A DNA stretch of 64,000 bases from Peptoniphilus rachelemmaiella (lineage in GTDB: Bacteria; Bacillota; Clostridia; Tissierellales; Peptoniphilaceae). Below, piece by piece: positions 43,131 through 51,907 of the stretch. The number at the start of each line of letters is the position of its first letter. Positions within the stretch are counted from its first letter, which is position 1. The notes beneath the pieces were generated by a model that saw nothing but the letters and a program-made list of their open reading frames with translations, searched no databases and was not told the DNA's origin. The stretch spans positions 52,167 through 116,166 of the forward strand of contig NZ_CALPBW010000006.1 of assembly GCF_943169845.1 (NCBI RefSeq), written 5' to 3'. Made by a program: the position numbers and the translations under genes.

Positions 43131-43143
43131 ATCGCTCTTTTTG
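43116..43143 (+). terminator. Terminator overlapping the ctpA stop codon
   Basis: AGAGCGGTC-GTTA-GATCGCTCT followed by TTTTT; the TAG stop of ctpA lies in the loop. Confidence 0.8.
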
Positions 43144-43154
43144 CAGGAGGATGT

Positions 43155-45125
43155 ATGGATTTTAAAATTCATTCCAAATATAAACCCACCGGCGATCAGC
43201 CACAGGCCATCGATAAATTGGCCGAGGGCATCGAAAAGGGCATGAAGCACCAAACCCTGTTGGGGGTGACGGGAAGCGGCAAGACCTTTACCATGGCCAA
43301 TCTCATCGAGCGGGTGCAAAAGCCCACCTTGGTCATCGCCCACAACAAGACCCTGGCCTACCAATTGGCATCGGAGTTTCGCGAATTTTTCCCGGACAAC
43401 GCTGTGGAATACTTCGTCAGCTACTACGATTACTACCAGCCGGAAGCCTATGTGCCGGGGACGGACACCTTTATCGCAAAAGACGCCAGCATTAACGACG
43501 AAATCGACAAGCTGCGCCACTCCGCCACCATGGCTCTCTTCGAGCGCGGGGACGTCATCATTGTGGCATCGGTGAGCTGCATCTACGGCTTAGGCGACCC
43601 CATCGATTACAAGAATTTGGTGGTGAGTCTGCGCCCGGGCATGGAATGGGACAGAAACGCCCTTATGAGCAAGCTGGTGGACATTCAATACGTGAGAAAC
43701 GACGTGGATTTTTCCCGGGGCACTTTCCGCGTTCGCGGCGATGTGCTGGAAATTTTCCCCGCCGGCAATTCGGATAAGACCATTCGCGTGGAATTTTTCG
43801 GCGACGAAATCGATCAAATCGCCGAAGTAGACGCCGTCACCGGGCACATCGAAAGCTATCGAAACCACGTGTCCATCTTTCCGGCGTCCCACTTTGCCAC
43901 GCGGCCGGAAAAAATCGAGCGGGGCGTGAAGACCATTCGCAAGGAATTGGAAGAGCGACTCTTCACCCTCAGGGATCAGGAAAAACTCCTGGAGGCCCAG
44001 CGATTGGAACAGCGCACCAATTACGATGTGGAAATGCTCGAGGAAATGGGCTTTTGTTCCGGCATCGAAAACTACACCCGTCACTTAAGCGGCAGGGAAG
44101 CGGGGAGCCGCCCCTACACCCTCATCGACTACTTCCCCGAGGATTTTATGACCATTATCGACGAGTCCCATGCCACGGTGCCCCAAATTCGCGGCATGTT
44201 TAACGGCGACCGGGCGAGAAAAGAAACCTTGGTGGAATACGGCTTTCGCCTGCCTTCGGCTCTGGACAATCGCCCCTTGCGCTTCGAGGAATTTGAGGCT
44301 CTGCAGAATCAGGTGGTCTACGTTTCCGCCACACCGGGGCCTTACGAAACGGAACACGAGATGCAGCGGGTGGAACAGATCATTCGCCCCACAGGCCTCG
44401 TGGATCCGAAGATCGACGTGGTGCCCACGAAGAATCAAATCGACCATTTAACGGAACAGATCAACGCCATGACCGCAAAAAATATGCGGACCTTGGTCAC
44501 TACCTTGACGAAACGCATGGCGGAAGACTTGAGCAAGTATTTTAAGGACATGGGCATGAAGGTGGCCTACCTCCACTCCGACGTGAAGACCATTGAACGG
44601 ATGGAGATCATCCGGGATCTTCGCCTCGGCGTCTACGACGTGCTCGTAGGCATTAACCTTTTGCGGGAGGGCTTGGACATTCCGGAAGTGGGCCTTGTGG
44701 CCATACTGGATGCAGACAAAGAAGGCTTTTTGCGTTCGGAAACCTCCCTCATTCAAACGGCGGGCCGCGCCGCGAGAAATGTGGAGGGCCGCGTCATTAT
44801 GTATGCCGACACCATCACCGGCTCCATGGCCCGCACCATCGAAGAAACGGAGCGACGCCGCGCCATTCAAATGGCCTATAATAAGAAACACGGCATCGTG
44901 CCCAAATCCATCGTCAAGGGTATTCGCGACACCATCGAAAACACCATTGCGGCGGAAGAAGTGGAAGCCTTCGACGAAGAATTTGCCAAGGAAGATATTC
45001 TGGCCATGCTGAAAAACCTCGAAACGGAAATGTTTAAAGCCGCCGAGCAATTGAATTTCGAGCGGGCGGCAAGCATTCGGGATCAAATAAAAGAGATAAA
45101 AGAACGCTACGGATTAAATGAATAG
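43155..45125 (+). CDS. uvrB: Excinuclease ABC subunit B
   Basis: A 656-residue UvrB of normal length. Walker A is GVTGSGKTF, the beta-hairpin region is [13 protein letters not shown], the DESH helicase motif is [11 protein letters not shown], and motif VI is [11 protein letters not shown]-terminal UVR domain (about 618-653) binds UvrC. It verifies damage after loading by UvrA. AGGAGG precedes the ATG. uvrA follows after 15 bases; uvrC is not in the window. Confidence 0.97.
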   Translation: MDFKIHSKYKPTGDQPQAIDKLAEGIEKGMKHQTLLGVTGSGKTFTMANLIERVQKPTLVIAHNKTLAYQLASEFREFFPDNAVEYFVSYYDYYQPEAYVPGTDTFIAKDASINDEIDKLRHSATMALFERGDVIIVASVSCIYGLGDPIDYKNLVVSLRPGMEWDRNALMSKLVDIQYVRNDVDFSRGTFRVRGDVLEIFPAGNSDKTIRVEFFGDEIDQIAEVDAVTGHIESYRNHVSIFPASHFATRPEKIERGVKTIRKELEERLFTLRDQEKLLEAQRLEQRTNYDVEMLEEMGFCSGIENYTRHLSGREAGSRPYTLIDYFPEDFMTIIDESHATVPQIRGMFNGDRARKETLVEYGFRLPSALDNRPLRFEEFEALQNQVVYVSATPGPYETEHEMQRVEQIIRPTGLVDPKIDVVPTKNQIDHLTEQINAMTAKNMRTLVTTLTKRMAEDLSKYFKDMGMKVAYLHSDVKTIERMEIIRDLRLGVYDVLVGINLLREGLDIPEVGLVAILDADKEGFLRSETSLIQTAGRAARNVEGRVIMYADTITGSMARTIEETERRRAIQMAYNKKHGIVPKSIVKGIRDTIENTIAAEEVEAFDEEFAKEDILAMLKNLETEMFKAAEQLNFERAASIRDQIKEIKERYGLNE

Positions 45126-45140
45126 AGAGAAAGGAATTAG

Positions 45141-47969
45141 ATGAACCCATCCATTGAACAGGCGATCCACATTCACGGTGCGCGCCAACACAATTTAAAA
45201 AACCTCGACGTCTATATTCCGAGAAATAAAATGACCGTCATTACGGGCCTGTCCGGCTCCGGAAAAAGCTCCTTGGCCTTCGACACCATTTACGCCGAAG
45301 GGCAGCGGCGCTACGTGGAAAGCTTGTCTTCCTATGCGCGGCAATTTTTAGGCCAAATGGATAAGCCCGAGGTGGATTACATCGAGGGCATGAGCCCGGC
45401 CATCGCTATCGATCAAAAGACCACGTCGAAAAATCCCCGCTCCACCGTGGGCACGGTGACGGAAATTTACGACTACATCCGCCTGCTCTACGCACGGGTA
45501 GCGAAGCCCTATTGCCCGGTGTGCAACAAGCCCATCGAGGCTTTTGCGGAAGATCAGATCGTGGACAAGATCATGGAAATGGAAGAGGGCACCCGCTTTC
45601 AGCTTTTGGCGCCGGTGGTGCGCCAGAAAAAAGGGCAGCACAAAAAGGTCTTAAACCGCATTCGTAAAGACGGCTTTCTGCGCATGATTATCGACGGGGA
45701 AATGCACCGCACGGAAGAAGAGATCGAGCTGGATAAAAACAAGGTGCACGACATTTTCGTCGTCGTGGACCGCATCATTATCAAGGGTGGCATCGAGAGC
45801 CGCCTTACCGACAGCATCGAGACGGCTCTTGAGATCTCCGGCTCCACGGTCATCGTCGACACCATGGACGGCAACGAAAAGCTTTACTCCACGAGTTATT
45901 CCTGCCCGGAACACGACATTGCCATCGAGCCGGCCACGCCTCGCTCTTTTTCCTTTAACACGCCCATGGGAGCCTGCCCTACCTGCAAGGGCTTGGGAAG
46001 CAGCCGCCGGGCGGATCCGGAGCTCATCATTCCCAATAAAGAGCTTTCCATTGACGAAGGCGCCATCGCCTGCTACGGCACCACGGAAGGCACCTACTAC
46101 AAAGAAATCATCGACCAAATTGCGGCAAGATACGATTTTTCCACCAAGGCGCCGATTAAAGAGGCACCGCAAGCCATGATCGACGAATTAATGTACGGCA
46201 CGAAAAAGCCCTTGCACTTCGTCTTTAATTCCTACTTCAGCGGAGACAAAGAATACAGTGGCCCCTTTGAGGGCATTCTGAAGAATTTAAATCGACGCTA
46301 CTCGGAAAACGCCAGCGATCGCACCTTAGAAAAAATCGAGCCTTTCCTCTCCGATATTCCCTGTCCCGATTGCCACGGGGCTCGGCTCAAGGTGGAATCT
46401 TTGGTCTTTAAGCTGGGCGGAAAAAACATTTACGAATCCACCCTCCTTTCTGTCGTTGACGCCATGGAATTTTTCGATTCACTGGAACTTAGCGACATGG
46501 ATCGAAGCATTGCCGATCAGATTTTAAAGGAAATCCACGAGCGCCTCTCCTTCTTAAAAGAAGTGGGCCTGGGCTACCTCACCCTGGCGCGCATGGCGGG
46601 CACCTTATCCGGCGGCGAAGCCCAGCGCATTCGCCTCGCCACCCAAATCGGCTCCGCCCTCGTCGGCGTCACCTACGTACTTGACGAGCCCTCCATCGGC
46701 CTCCATCAAAAAGACAATGCCATGCTTTTAAAGTCCCTTCGGAACCTTACGGACATCGGCAACACCCTGATTGTGGTCGAGCACGACGAGGACACCATGC
46801 GGGAAGCCGACGAGATCTTGGACATCGGCCCCGGTGCCGGCGTCCACGGCGGCCATATTGTAGCACAGGGTAGCTACGACGAGATCATTCAAGTGGAAGA
46901 ATCCCTCACGGGGCAATACCTTTCCGGAAAGAAAAAAATCGCCGTGCCCGAGGAGCGGCGTCCCTACACGGGGGATGAAATCGTCGTCTACGGCGCGGCG
47001 CAAAACAATTTAAAAAACATCGACGTGCACTTTCCCCTGGGGCAGTTTATCTGCGTCACCGGCGTCTCCGGTTCGGGGAAAAGCTCCCTTATTAACGAAA
47101 TCCTGAAAAAAGCCGTGGCGCAAAAGGTCAACAAAAACAAAGTGCGTCCCGGCAAATACGAAAAGATCGAGGGCTTGGAGCACGTGGACAAAATCGTCTC
47201 CATCGATCAAAGCCCCATCGGCCGCACGCCTCGATCCAATCCCGCCACCTACACCGGCGTCTTCGATTCCATTCGCGACGTTTTCGCCCAAACCAACGAG
47301 GCGAAAATCCGCGGTTACGCCAAGGGCCGCTTCTCCTTTAATGTGAAGGGCGGCCGTTGCGAAGCCTGTAAGGGCGACGGGATTTTGAAAGTGGAAATGC
47401 ACTTTCTCCCCGACGTCTACGTGCCCTGCGAAGTCTGCGGCGGCAAGCGCTACAATCGGGAAACCCTTCAGGTCAAATTCAAGGGCAAAAACATCGCCGA
47501 CGTCTTGGATATGACCGTGGATCAGGCGGCGGAATTTTTCGAAAACCATCCGAGGATCCTACGAAAAATCACTACCTTGCAGGAAGTGGGCCTGGGCTAC
47601 ATTAAACTGGGTCAGCCCTCCACCCAACTTTCCGGCGGCGAGGCTCAGCGAATCAAGCTGGCCACGGAGCTATCCAAGCGGGGAACGGGCAACACCCTCT
47701 ATATCCTCGATGAGCCCACCACCGGCCTCCACGCCGAAGACATTCGAAAGCTCTTAGGCGTCCTCTCGAAGCTCGTGGACATGGGCAACACCGTGGTGGT
47801 CATCGAACACAATCTGGACGTCATTAAAGTGGCGGATCACATTATCGACCTTGGCCCCGACGGCGGCGACGGTGGCGGCGAAGTGGTAGCCACGGGCAGG
47901 CCCGAGGATGTGGCGAAAAACGAAACCTCCTATACGGGCATCTATTTGAAACCACTGCTGGAGAAATAA
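45141..47969 (+). CDS. uvrA: Excinuclease ABC subunit A
   Basis: A 942-residue protein with two ABC ATPase halves (GLSGSGKSSLAFDTIYAEG and GVSGSGKSS), each with an insertion bearing zinc cysteines: YSCPEHD with ACPTCKG, and RCEACKGDG with PCEVCGG. Signatures are LSGGEAQRI in both halves. It scans DNA for bulky lesions as a dimer and loads UvrB. It is co-oriented with uvrB. Confidence 0.97.
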   Translation: MNPSIEQAIHIHGARQHNLKNLDVYIPRNKMTVITGLSGSGKSSLAFDTIYAEGQRRYVESLSSYARQFLGQMDKPEVDYIEGMSPAIAIDQKTTSKNPRSTVGTVTEIYDYIRLLYARVAKPYCPVCNKPIEAFAEDQIVDKIMEMEEGTRFQLLAPVVRQKKGQHKKVLNRIRKDGFLRMIIDGEMHRTEEEIELDKNKVHDIFVVVDRIIIKGGIESRLTDSIETALEISGSTVIVDTMDGNEKLYSTSYSCPEHDIAIEPATPRSFSFNTPMGACPTCKGLGSSRRADPELIIPNKELSIDEGAIACYGTTEGTYYKEIIDQIAARYDFSTKAPIKEAPQAMIDELMYGTKKPLHFVFNSYFSGDKEYSGPFEGILKNLNRRYSENASDRTLEKIEPFLSDIPCPDCHGARLKVESLVFKLGGKNIYESTLLSVVDAMEFFDSLELSDMDRSIADQILKEIHERLSFLKEVGLGYLTLARMAGTLSGGEAQRIRLATQIGSALVGVTYVLDEPSIGLHQKDNAMLLKSLRNLTDIGNTLIVVEHDEDTMREADEILDIGPGAGVHGGHIVAQGSYDEIIQVEESLTGQYLSGKKKIAVPEERRPYTGDEIVVYGAAQNNLKNIDVHFPLGQFICVTGVSGSGKSSLINEILKKAVAQKVNKNKVRPGKYEKIEGLEHVDKIVSIDQSPIGRTPRSNPATYTGVFDSIRDVFAQTNEAKIRGYAKGRFSFNVKGGRCEACKGDGILKVEMHFLPDVYVPCEVCGGKRYNRETLQVKFKGKNIADVLDMTVDQAAEFFENHPRILRKITTLQEVGLGYIKLGQPSTQLSGGEAQRIKLATELSKRGTGNTLYILDEPTTGLHAEDIRKLLGVLSKLVDMGNTVVVIEHNLDVIKVADHIIDLGPDGGDGGGEVVATGRPEDVAKNETSYTGIYLKPLLEK

Positions 47970-48090
47970 AGGGATGCGATGCAAGGCATTTAGTGAGGGG
48001 CACCGTTTATAGAAGATTTTTCCAAAAGGGAATGGGTTTCGAGAAAGGCCTCGGCGAGAAACACCGTTTCTCGTTTTCTTTCGGATTTTC

Positions 48091-48119
48091 TTGTAGATTT
48101 TAACGTACTATAGTATAAT
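48091..48119 (+). promoter_or_regulatory. Promoter of the amino acid ABC transporter operon
   Basis: TTGTAG (48091-48096), a 17-base spacer and TATAAT (48114-48119). It leaves a leader of about 165 bases before the binding-protein ATG. Confidence 0.78.
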
Positions 48120-48155
48120 CTCACAAAAGAAAAAACAAAGAAGGAGGCCTTAATC

Positions 48156-48257
48156 TTGAATACAGAAAAATTTTTCGAGAGCGATCGGAATTGTCGCAAG
48201 GGAAGAATCCATTCGACTTGCGCGTCCGGCCCTAAAAGACAATGCCGACAGGAATGA
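48156..48257 (+). CDS. Possible 33-codon leader ORF with three cysteines
   Basis: It starts at TTG six bases after a strong AAGGAGG and reads MNTEKFFESDRNC, continuing to a TGA, with Cys at positions 13, 22 and 30. It lies between the operon promoter and the binding-protein gene. A ribosome-binding site this good in a leader suggests that it is translated. It could be a regulatory leader peptide, perhaps for cysteine, but I see no clear attenuator after it and the composition is otherwise unremarkable. Low confidence. Confidence 0.35.
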   Translation: MNTEKFFESDRNCRKGRIHSTCASGPKRQCRQE

Positions 48258-48291
48258 CAGCCGATGTATTTGAGATTGAAGGGAGAATAAA

Positions 48292-49206
48292 ATGAAAAAG
48301 ACAGGTTTACTTACAATTTTAGCCATGGTACTGGCATTTGCATTGGTCGGTTGCGGATCCGGTGCGAAAAACGGAGAAAACGCAGCGAACAACGCAGGCA
48401 AAAAAGAAGCTGCTCAAGTGAGCCAAGAAGACATGGACGCCGCCGTAAAGAAAATTAAGGACAACGGCAAATTGGTCTTGGCTACCAGCGCCGACTACCC
48501 CCCTTACGAATGGCACCTTTTAAAAGACGGTAAAGACGAAATCGTCGGTTTCGATATTGAAATCGCCAAAGCCATTGCCGAGGAAATGGGCGTCGAACTC
48601 GAGATCAAGGACTTGGACTTCGACGGTATTATTCCGAGCATTACCTCCGGCCAAGCGGACATCGGTATCGCCGGTCTTTCCGCCACGCCGGAACGTGAAG
48701 AAGCGGTGAATTTCTCCGTACCGTACTTCACCAACGAACAAGTGGTTCTCGTTCGCAAAGAAGATGCAGACAAATACAAGAAGATGGAAGACTTTGCCGG
48801 CAAGGTCGTCGGCGCACAAACCGGCTCCATTCAAGAGTCCACCGTTCGTGAAAACTTCCCGAAAGATGTCGAATTAAAGAGCCTCTCCAAGTTAAACAAC
48901 CTTGCCATGGAAGTGAAGAACAAAACCGCCGATGCACTGGTTATCTCCAAAAGCTCCGGCGAACAATACGCCAAGCAATTCCCCGAACTCGTCGTCATCG
49001 ACGCAGGCGTTCCTGAAGAACCGGGCGTATGTGTCGCCAATAAAAAAGGCGACGACGCCTTGACCGCTTACATTAACCAAGTGGTGCAAAAACTAATCGA
49101 TGAAGGCAAGATCAAAAACTTGATCGCAGAATACGAAAAACTGGCCGACGAATCCACCGGCAATGAAGGTGCTGAGGAAGCCACAGCAGAAAACAACGGC
49201 AAATAA
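48292..49206 (+). CDS. Polar amino acid ABC transporter, substrate-binding lipoprotein
   Basis: A 304-residue lipoprotein with lipobox ALVGC (Cys near residue 21). A charged linker precedes a type II binding fold from about residue 60: LVLATSADYPPYEW, GFDIEIAKAIAEEMG, DLDFDGIIPSITSGQADIG and the GAQTGSIQ hinge, all typical of family 3 (glutamine, arginine, cystine and relatives). The tail is Glu/Asn-rich. It delivers substrate to the following permease; the amino acid is not clear from sequence. GGGAG precedes the ATG. Confidence 0.9.
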   Translation: MKKTGLLTILAMVLAFALVGCGSGAKNGENAANNAGKKEAAQVSQEDMDAAVKKIKDNGKLVLATSADYPPYEWHLLKDGKDEIVGFDIEIAKAIAEEMGVELEIKDLDFDGIIPSITSGQADIGIAGLSATPEREEAVNFSVPYFTNEQVVLVRKEDADKYKKMEDFAGKVVGAQTGSIQESTVRENFPKDVELKSLSKLNNLAMEVKNKTADALVISKSSGEQYAKQFPELVVIDAGVPEEPGVCVANKKGDDALTAYINQVVQKLIDEGKIKNLIAEYEKLADESTGNEGAEEATAENNGK

Positions 49207-49225
49207 ATTGCCCGAACCATAGAGT

Positions 49226-49257
49226 TAAAACTGTTTCCTCGTGAAACAGTTTTTTCT
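49226..49257 (+). terminator. Intercistronic terminator after the binding-protein gene
   Basis: AAAACTGTTTC-CTCGT-GAAACAGTTTT followed by Ts. Partial termination here would give more binding protein than permease/ATPase, a common pattern. Confidence 0.8.
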
Positions 49258-49271
49258 ATCGAGGAGGAAAA

Positions 49272-49961
49272 ATGAACTTAATGAATTCATGGATGGCCTT
49301 TATGGGTAAGTACGGTTCATCCTATTTAGAGGGCACCTTAATGACCCTAAAGCTCTCCTTTTTAGGGGTGTTCTTCGGTTTTTTCTTGGGTATTTTAATC
49401 GTGCTGCTTCGTCGGTCGAAGTTAAAGCCCCTGCAAGCCATCGCCAAAATTTACGTGCAGATTTTTCGGGGCACGCCATTATTGGTTCAAGTAACGATAT
49501 TCTACTACGGTTTTTCCAGCGTTCTGCCGGATCAATACGCGGCCTTAAAAAATCCCTTTGCTTTAAGCTTGATCGCTGTGTGCATGAACTCCTCGGCCTA
49601 TGTGTCGGAGATCATTCGCGGCGGGATCAACGCCGTGGATCGCGGCCAAGGGGAAGCGGCAGCGTCCTTGGGGATGAAGAAAAGCCAAATTATGCGCTAC
49701 ATTATCTTGCCCCAAGCCATTAAGACCGTGCTTCCCGCTCTGGCCAACGAGTTTGTTACCTTAATTAAAGAAACGGCCATCGTTGCCCTCGTCGGCGTAA
49801 GCGACCTAATGTATCAGGCAAAAGTCGCTCAAGGGGCCACCTACAAGCCCTTTATGCCTTACGTAACGGCGGCGCTTATCTACTTGATTCTCGTAACCGG
49901 CCTTTCCAAGGTCATCAGTGTGTTTGAAAAGAGGTTGGCTAACAGTGATTCGCATTCATAA
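49272..49961 (+). CDS. Polar amino acid ABC transporter, permease
   Basis: A 229-residue membrane protein of the HisM/GlnP type. It has the N-terminal [20 protein letters not shown] segment, FRGTPLLVQ, and the coupling helix [17 protein letters not shown]. It forms a homodimeric channel. GAGGAGG precedes the ATG. Its end overlaps the ATPase gene. Confidence 0.92.
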   Translation: MNLMNSWMAFMGKYGSSYLEGTLMTLKLSFLGVFFGFFLGILIVLLRRSKLKPLQAIAKIYVQIFRGTPLLVQVTIFYYGFSSVLPDQYAALKNPFALSLIAVCMNSSAYVSEIIRGGINAVDRGQGEAAASLGMKKSQIMRYIILPQAIKTVLPALANEFVTLIKETAIVALVGVSDLMYQAKVAQGATYKPFMPYVTAALIYLILVTGLSKVISVFEKRLANSDSHS

Positions 49962-50667
49962 TCTGACAAAAAGTTTCGGCGACAACCAAGTCTTAAAAGG
50001 CATTTCCACGGAAATCGCAGACGGGGAAGTGGTGGTCGTCATCGGGCCTTCGGGCTCCGGGAAGTCTACCTTCCTGCGCTGCTTGAATCGCCTGGAAGAA
50101 GCCGACGGCGGCGAAATTATCTTCGAAGGCGTGGACATTAACGACAAGAACACGGAAATCGAAAAAATTCGCGAAGACATGGGCATGGTCTTTCAATCCT
50201 TTAATCTCTTTCCCCACAAAACCGTCATGGAAAATATAACCATGGCGCCGATGTTGGTAAAGGGCGTAGATCAAAAGGCGGCTGAGGCCAAGGCGGAAAA
50301 GCTCTTGGATCGCGTCGGCCTTTTGGACAAAAAAGACAGCTACCCCAATCAACTCTCCGGCGGACAAAAACAACGGATTGCCATTGTGCGTGCCTTGGCC
50401 ATGGAGCCCAAGGTCATGCTTTTTGACGAACCCACGTCGGCACTGGACCCGGAAATGGTCGGCGAAGTGTTGGACGTTATGCAACAGCTGGCCAAAGAGG
50501 GGATGACCATGGTGGTGGTCACCCACGAAATGGGCTTCGCCAGGGAAGTGGGGGATCGGATCCTTTTCTTAGACGAAGGCTATTTGCTGGAAGAAGGCAC
50601 GCCGGAAGAAGTATTCGGTCATCCGAAAGAAGCCCGGACGCAAGAATTCTTAAACAAAGTGCTGTAA
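49945..50667 (+). CDS. Polar amino acid ABC transporter, ATPase
   Basis: The start is GTG at 49945 ([12 protein letters not shown]), with GAGG ten bases upstream inside the permease gene; upstream codons in frame have no site. It is 240 residues: [41 protein letters not shown] and [13 protein letters not shown], all diagnostic of the GlnQ/HisP group. It is the last gene of the operon. Confidence 0.94.
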   Translation: MIRIHNLTKSFGDNQVLKGISTEIADGEVVVVIGPSGSGKSTFLRCLNRLEEADGGEIIFEGVDINDKNTEIEKIREDMGMVFQSFNLFPHKTVMENITMAPMLVKGVDQKAAEAKAEKLLDRVGLLDKKDSYPNQLSGGQKQRIAIVRALAMEPKVMLFDEPTSALDPEMVGEVLDVMQQLAKEGMTMVVVTHEMGFAREVGDRILFLDEGYLLEEGTPEEVFGHPKEARTQEFLNKVL

Positions 50668-50703
50668 AATCATTGCAGACACATTCCTATTTATCATTCC
50701 GAA

Positions 50704-50737
50704 GAATCGAGGGGCATAAGGCCGCTCGATTTTTTCT
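50704..50737 (+). terminator. Terminator of the amino acid transporter operon
   Basis: AATCGAG and CTCGATT around an inner GGCATAAGGCC loop, followed by TTTTT. Confidence 0.82.
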
Positions 50738-50786
50738 TGGGAATGTGTTTTCGAAACGGGTATGAATCTGGGGAAAGGAGACGACG

Positions 50787-51485
50787 ATGAAACATAGCCT
50801 GAAAGTGATTCTTGCCGGCGTGGTCTTGGGAATCGCCCTTTTGGTTTTAACGAACGTCCTCCACATCGACGAGAGGGTTTTTCTTTCCGTCTATTGGAAA
50901 TTAGGCTTGGCCTTAATCCTTCTTGTGGCCATCATGAACACCGGCTATTATTTTTACAAGTTACGACAATTGAAGCCCGTCATGGCCCTTTACGAGGGGG
51001 GAGACTACAAAAAATTCGTCGATGAATTGGAGAACTTGATTTCGGGAACGCGGAATAAATACCTTCAAAACATCATGAAGCTTAATTTAGGCGCCGGCTA
51101 TCTGGATTTAAATCAGCCCGCCAAGTTGGTGGATGTCTATGAATCCATGGACGTGAACTACTTAAAAAACAAGAACCTCAAGCTGGTCTATCGCCTCAAT
51201 CTGGCCATAGCTTATTTTAAACTGGAGGATCTGCCGTCCTTCGATCGTATTTTCAAAGCGAACGAGGCTTTTTTCGCAAGCTTTGAAGAGCACGCCACCT
51301 ATGGAGAAAGCGTGGGTCAGCTTTATCTCATGGAAGAGATTTCAGAAGGGCATTTTAACCGGCCGCGGGAAAGATTAACTACCCTTCGAGGGAATTCAAG
51401 GAAGCCGAAGATGATGAACACCTACAATCAATTGGAAGACATCCTCAATGAAAAAGCGGCCCGCTTTCGGAAAGACGCCAATTAG
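50787..51485 (+). CDS. Membrane protein with TPR-like cytoplasmic helices, function unknown
   Basis: A 232-residue protein with two membrane helices (about residues 6-26 and 37-57). From about residue 65 there is a helical repeat region (YEGGDYKKFVDELENL, then LNLGAGYLDLNQPAKLVDVYESM and RLNLAIAYFKLEDL) whose A/G/L spacing suggests tetratricopeptide-type repeats. AAAGGAG precedes the ATG. It is monocistronic with its own terminator. I do not recognise a family; a protein-protein scaffold is likely. Confidence 0.75.
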   Translation: MKHSLKVILAGVVLGIALLVLTNVLHIDERVFLSVYWKLGLALILLVAIMNTGYYFYKLRQLKPVMALYEGGDYKKFVDELENLISGTRNKYLQNIMKLNLGAGYLDLNQPAKLVDVYESMDVNYLKNKNLKLVYRLNLAIAYFKLEDLPSFDRIFKANEAFFASFEEHATYGESVGQLYLMEEISEGHFNRPRERLTTLRGNSRKPKMMNTYNQLEDILNEKAARFRKDAN

Positions 51486-51516
51486 GCACCGTCAATTCAT
51501 TTTTCAAAAACAAGAC

Positions 51517-51547
51517 AGATCCCCCGGACGAATCGGGGGATTTTTCA
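51517..51547 (+). terminator. Terminator after the TPR-like gene
   Basis: ATCCCCCG and CGGGGGAT around GACGAAT, followed by TTTTT. Confidence 0.88.
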
Positions 51548-51856
51548 TGGGAAAAACAGGCAAGAAAAGGAAGAAAGCATTTAATAGGAAGAAAGAAGTA
51601 AATAGGATTTTTTATCAGTGAAATTTTCGTGAGAGCCGTTTGTGTAAAAATAAAAAAAAGAAATTGAAGATTTGAAAAATAATGCATTTTGAGCATCGTA
51701 TGAACGAGTTGTATGTTCTATGCCTATTTTAAAAAATAAAAATATTGAAATAGAATGAATGTTTGAACGGGGTTTACAAGGGCAGGGATGAAAGAACGGT
51801 TAAAATCGTGAATGACAAACGAGGGCTTGGTGAAAAAACTGTGAAATGGCGAAGAG
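51548..51856. other. A+T-rich region upstream of the surface-protein gene
   Basis: About 310 bases with no supported gene. It is richer in A and T than its surroundings and contains poly-A tracts such as TAAAAATAAAAAAAAG around 51650, which could bend DNA or act as an UP-type element for the surface-protein promoter. Confidence 0.4.
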
Positions 51857-51884
51857 GTGACAGGGCAAGTAATTCTCCTATAAA
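51857..51884 (+). promoter_or_regulatory. Probable promoter of the SLH surface-protein gene
   Basis: GTGACA (51857-51862), a 16-base spacer and TATAAA (51879-51884), then AAAAGGAGG before the ATG. Confidence 0.5.
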
Positions 51885-51907
51885 ATAAAAATACAAAAGG
51901 AGGATTT

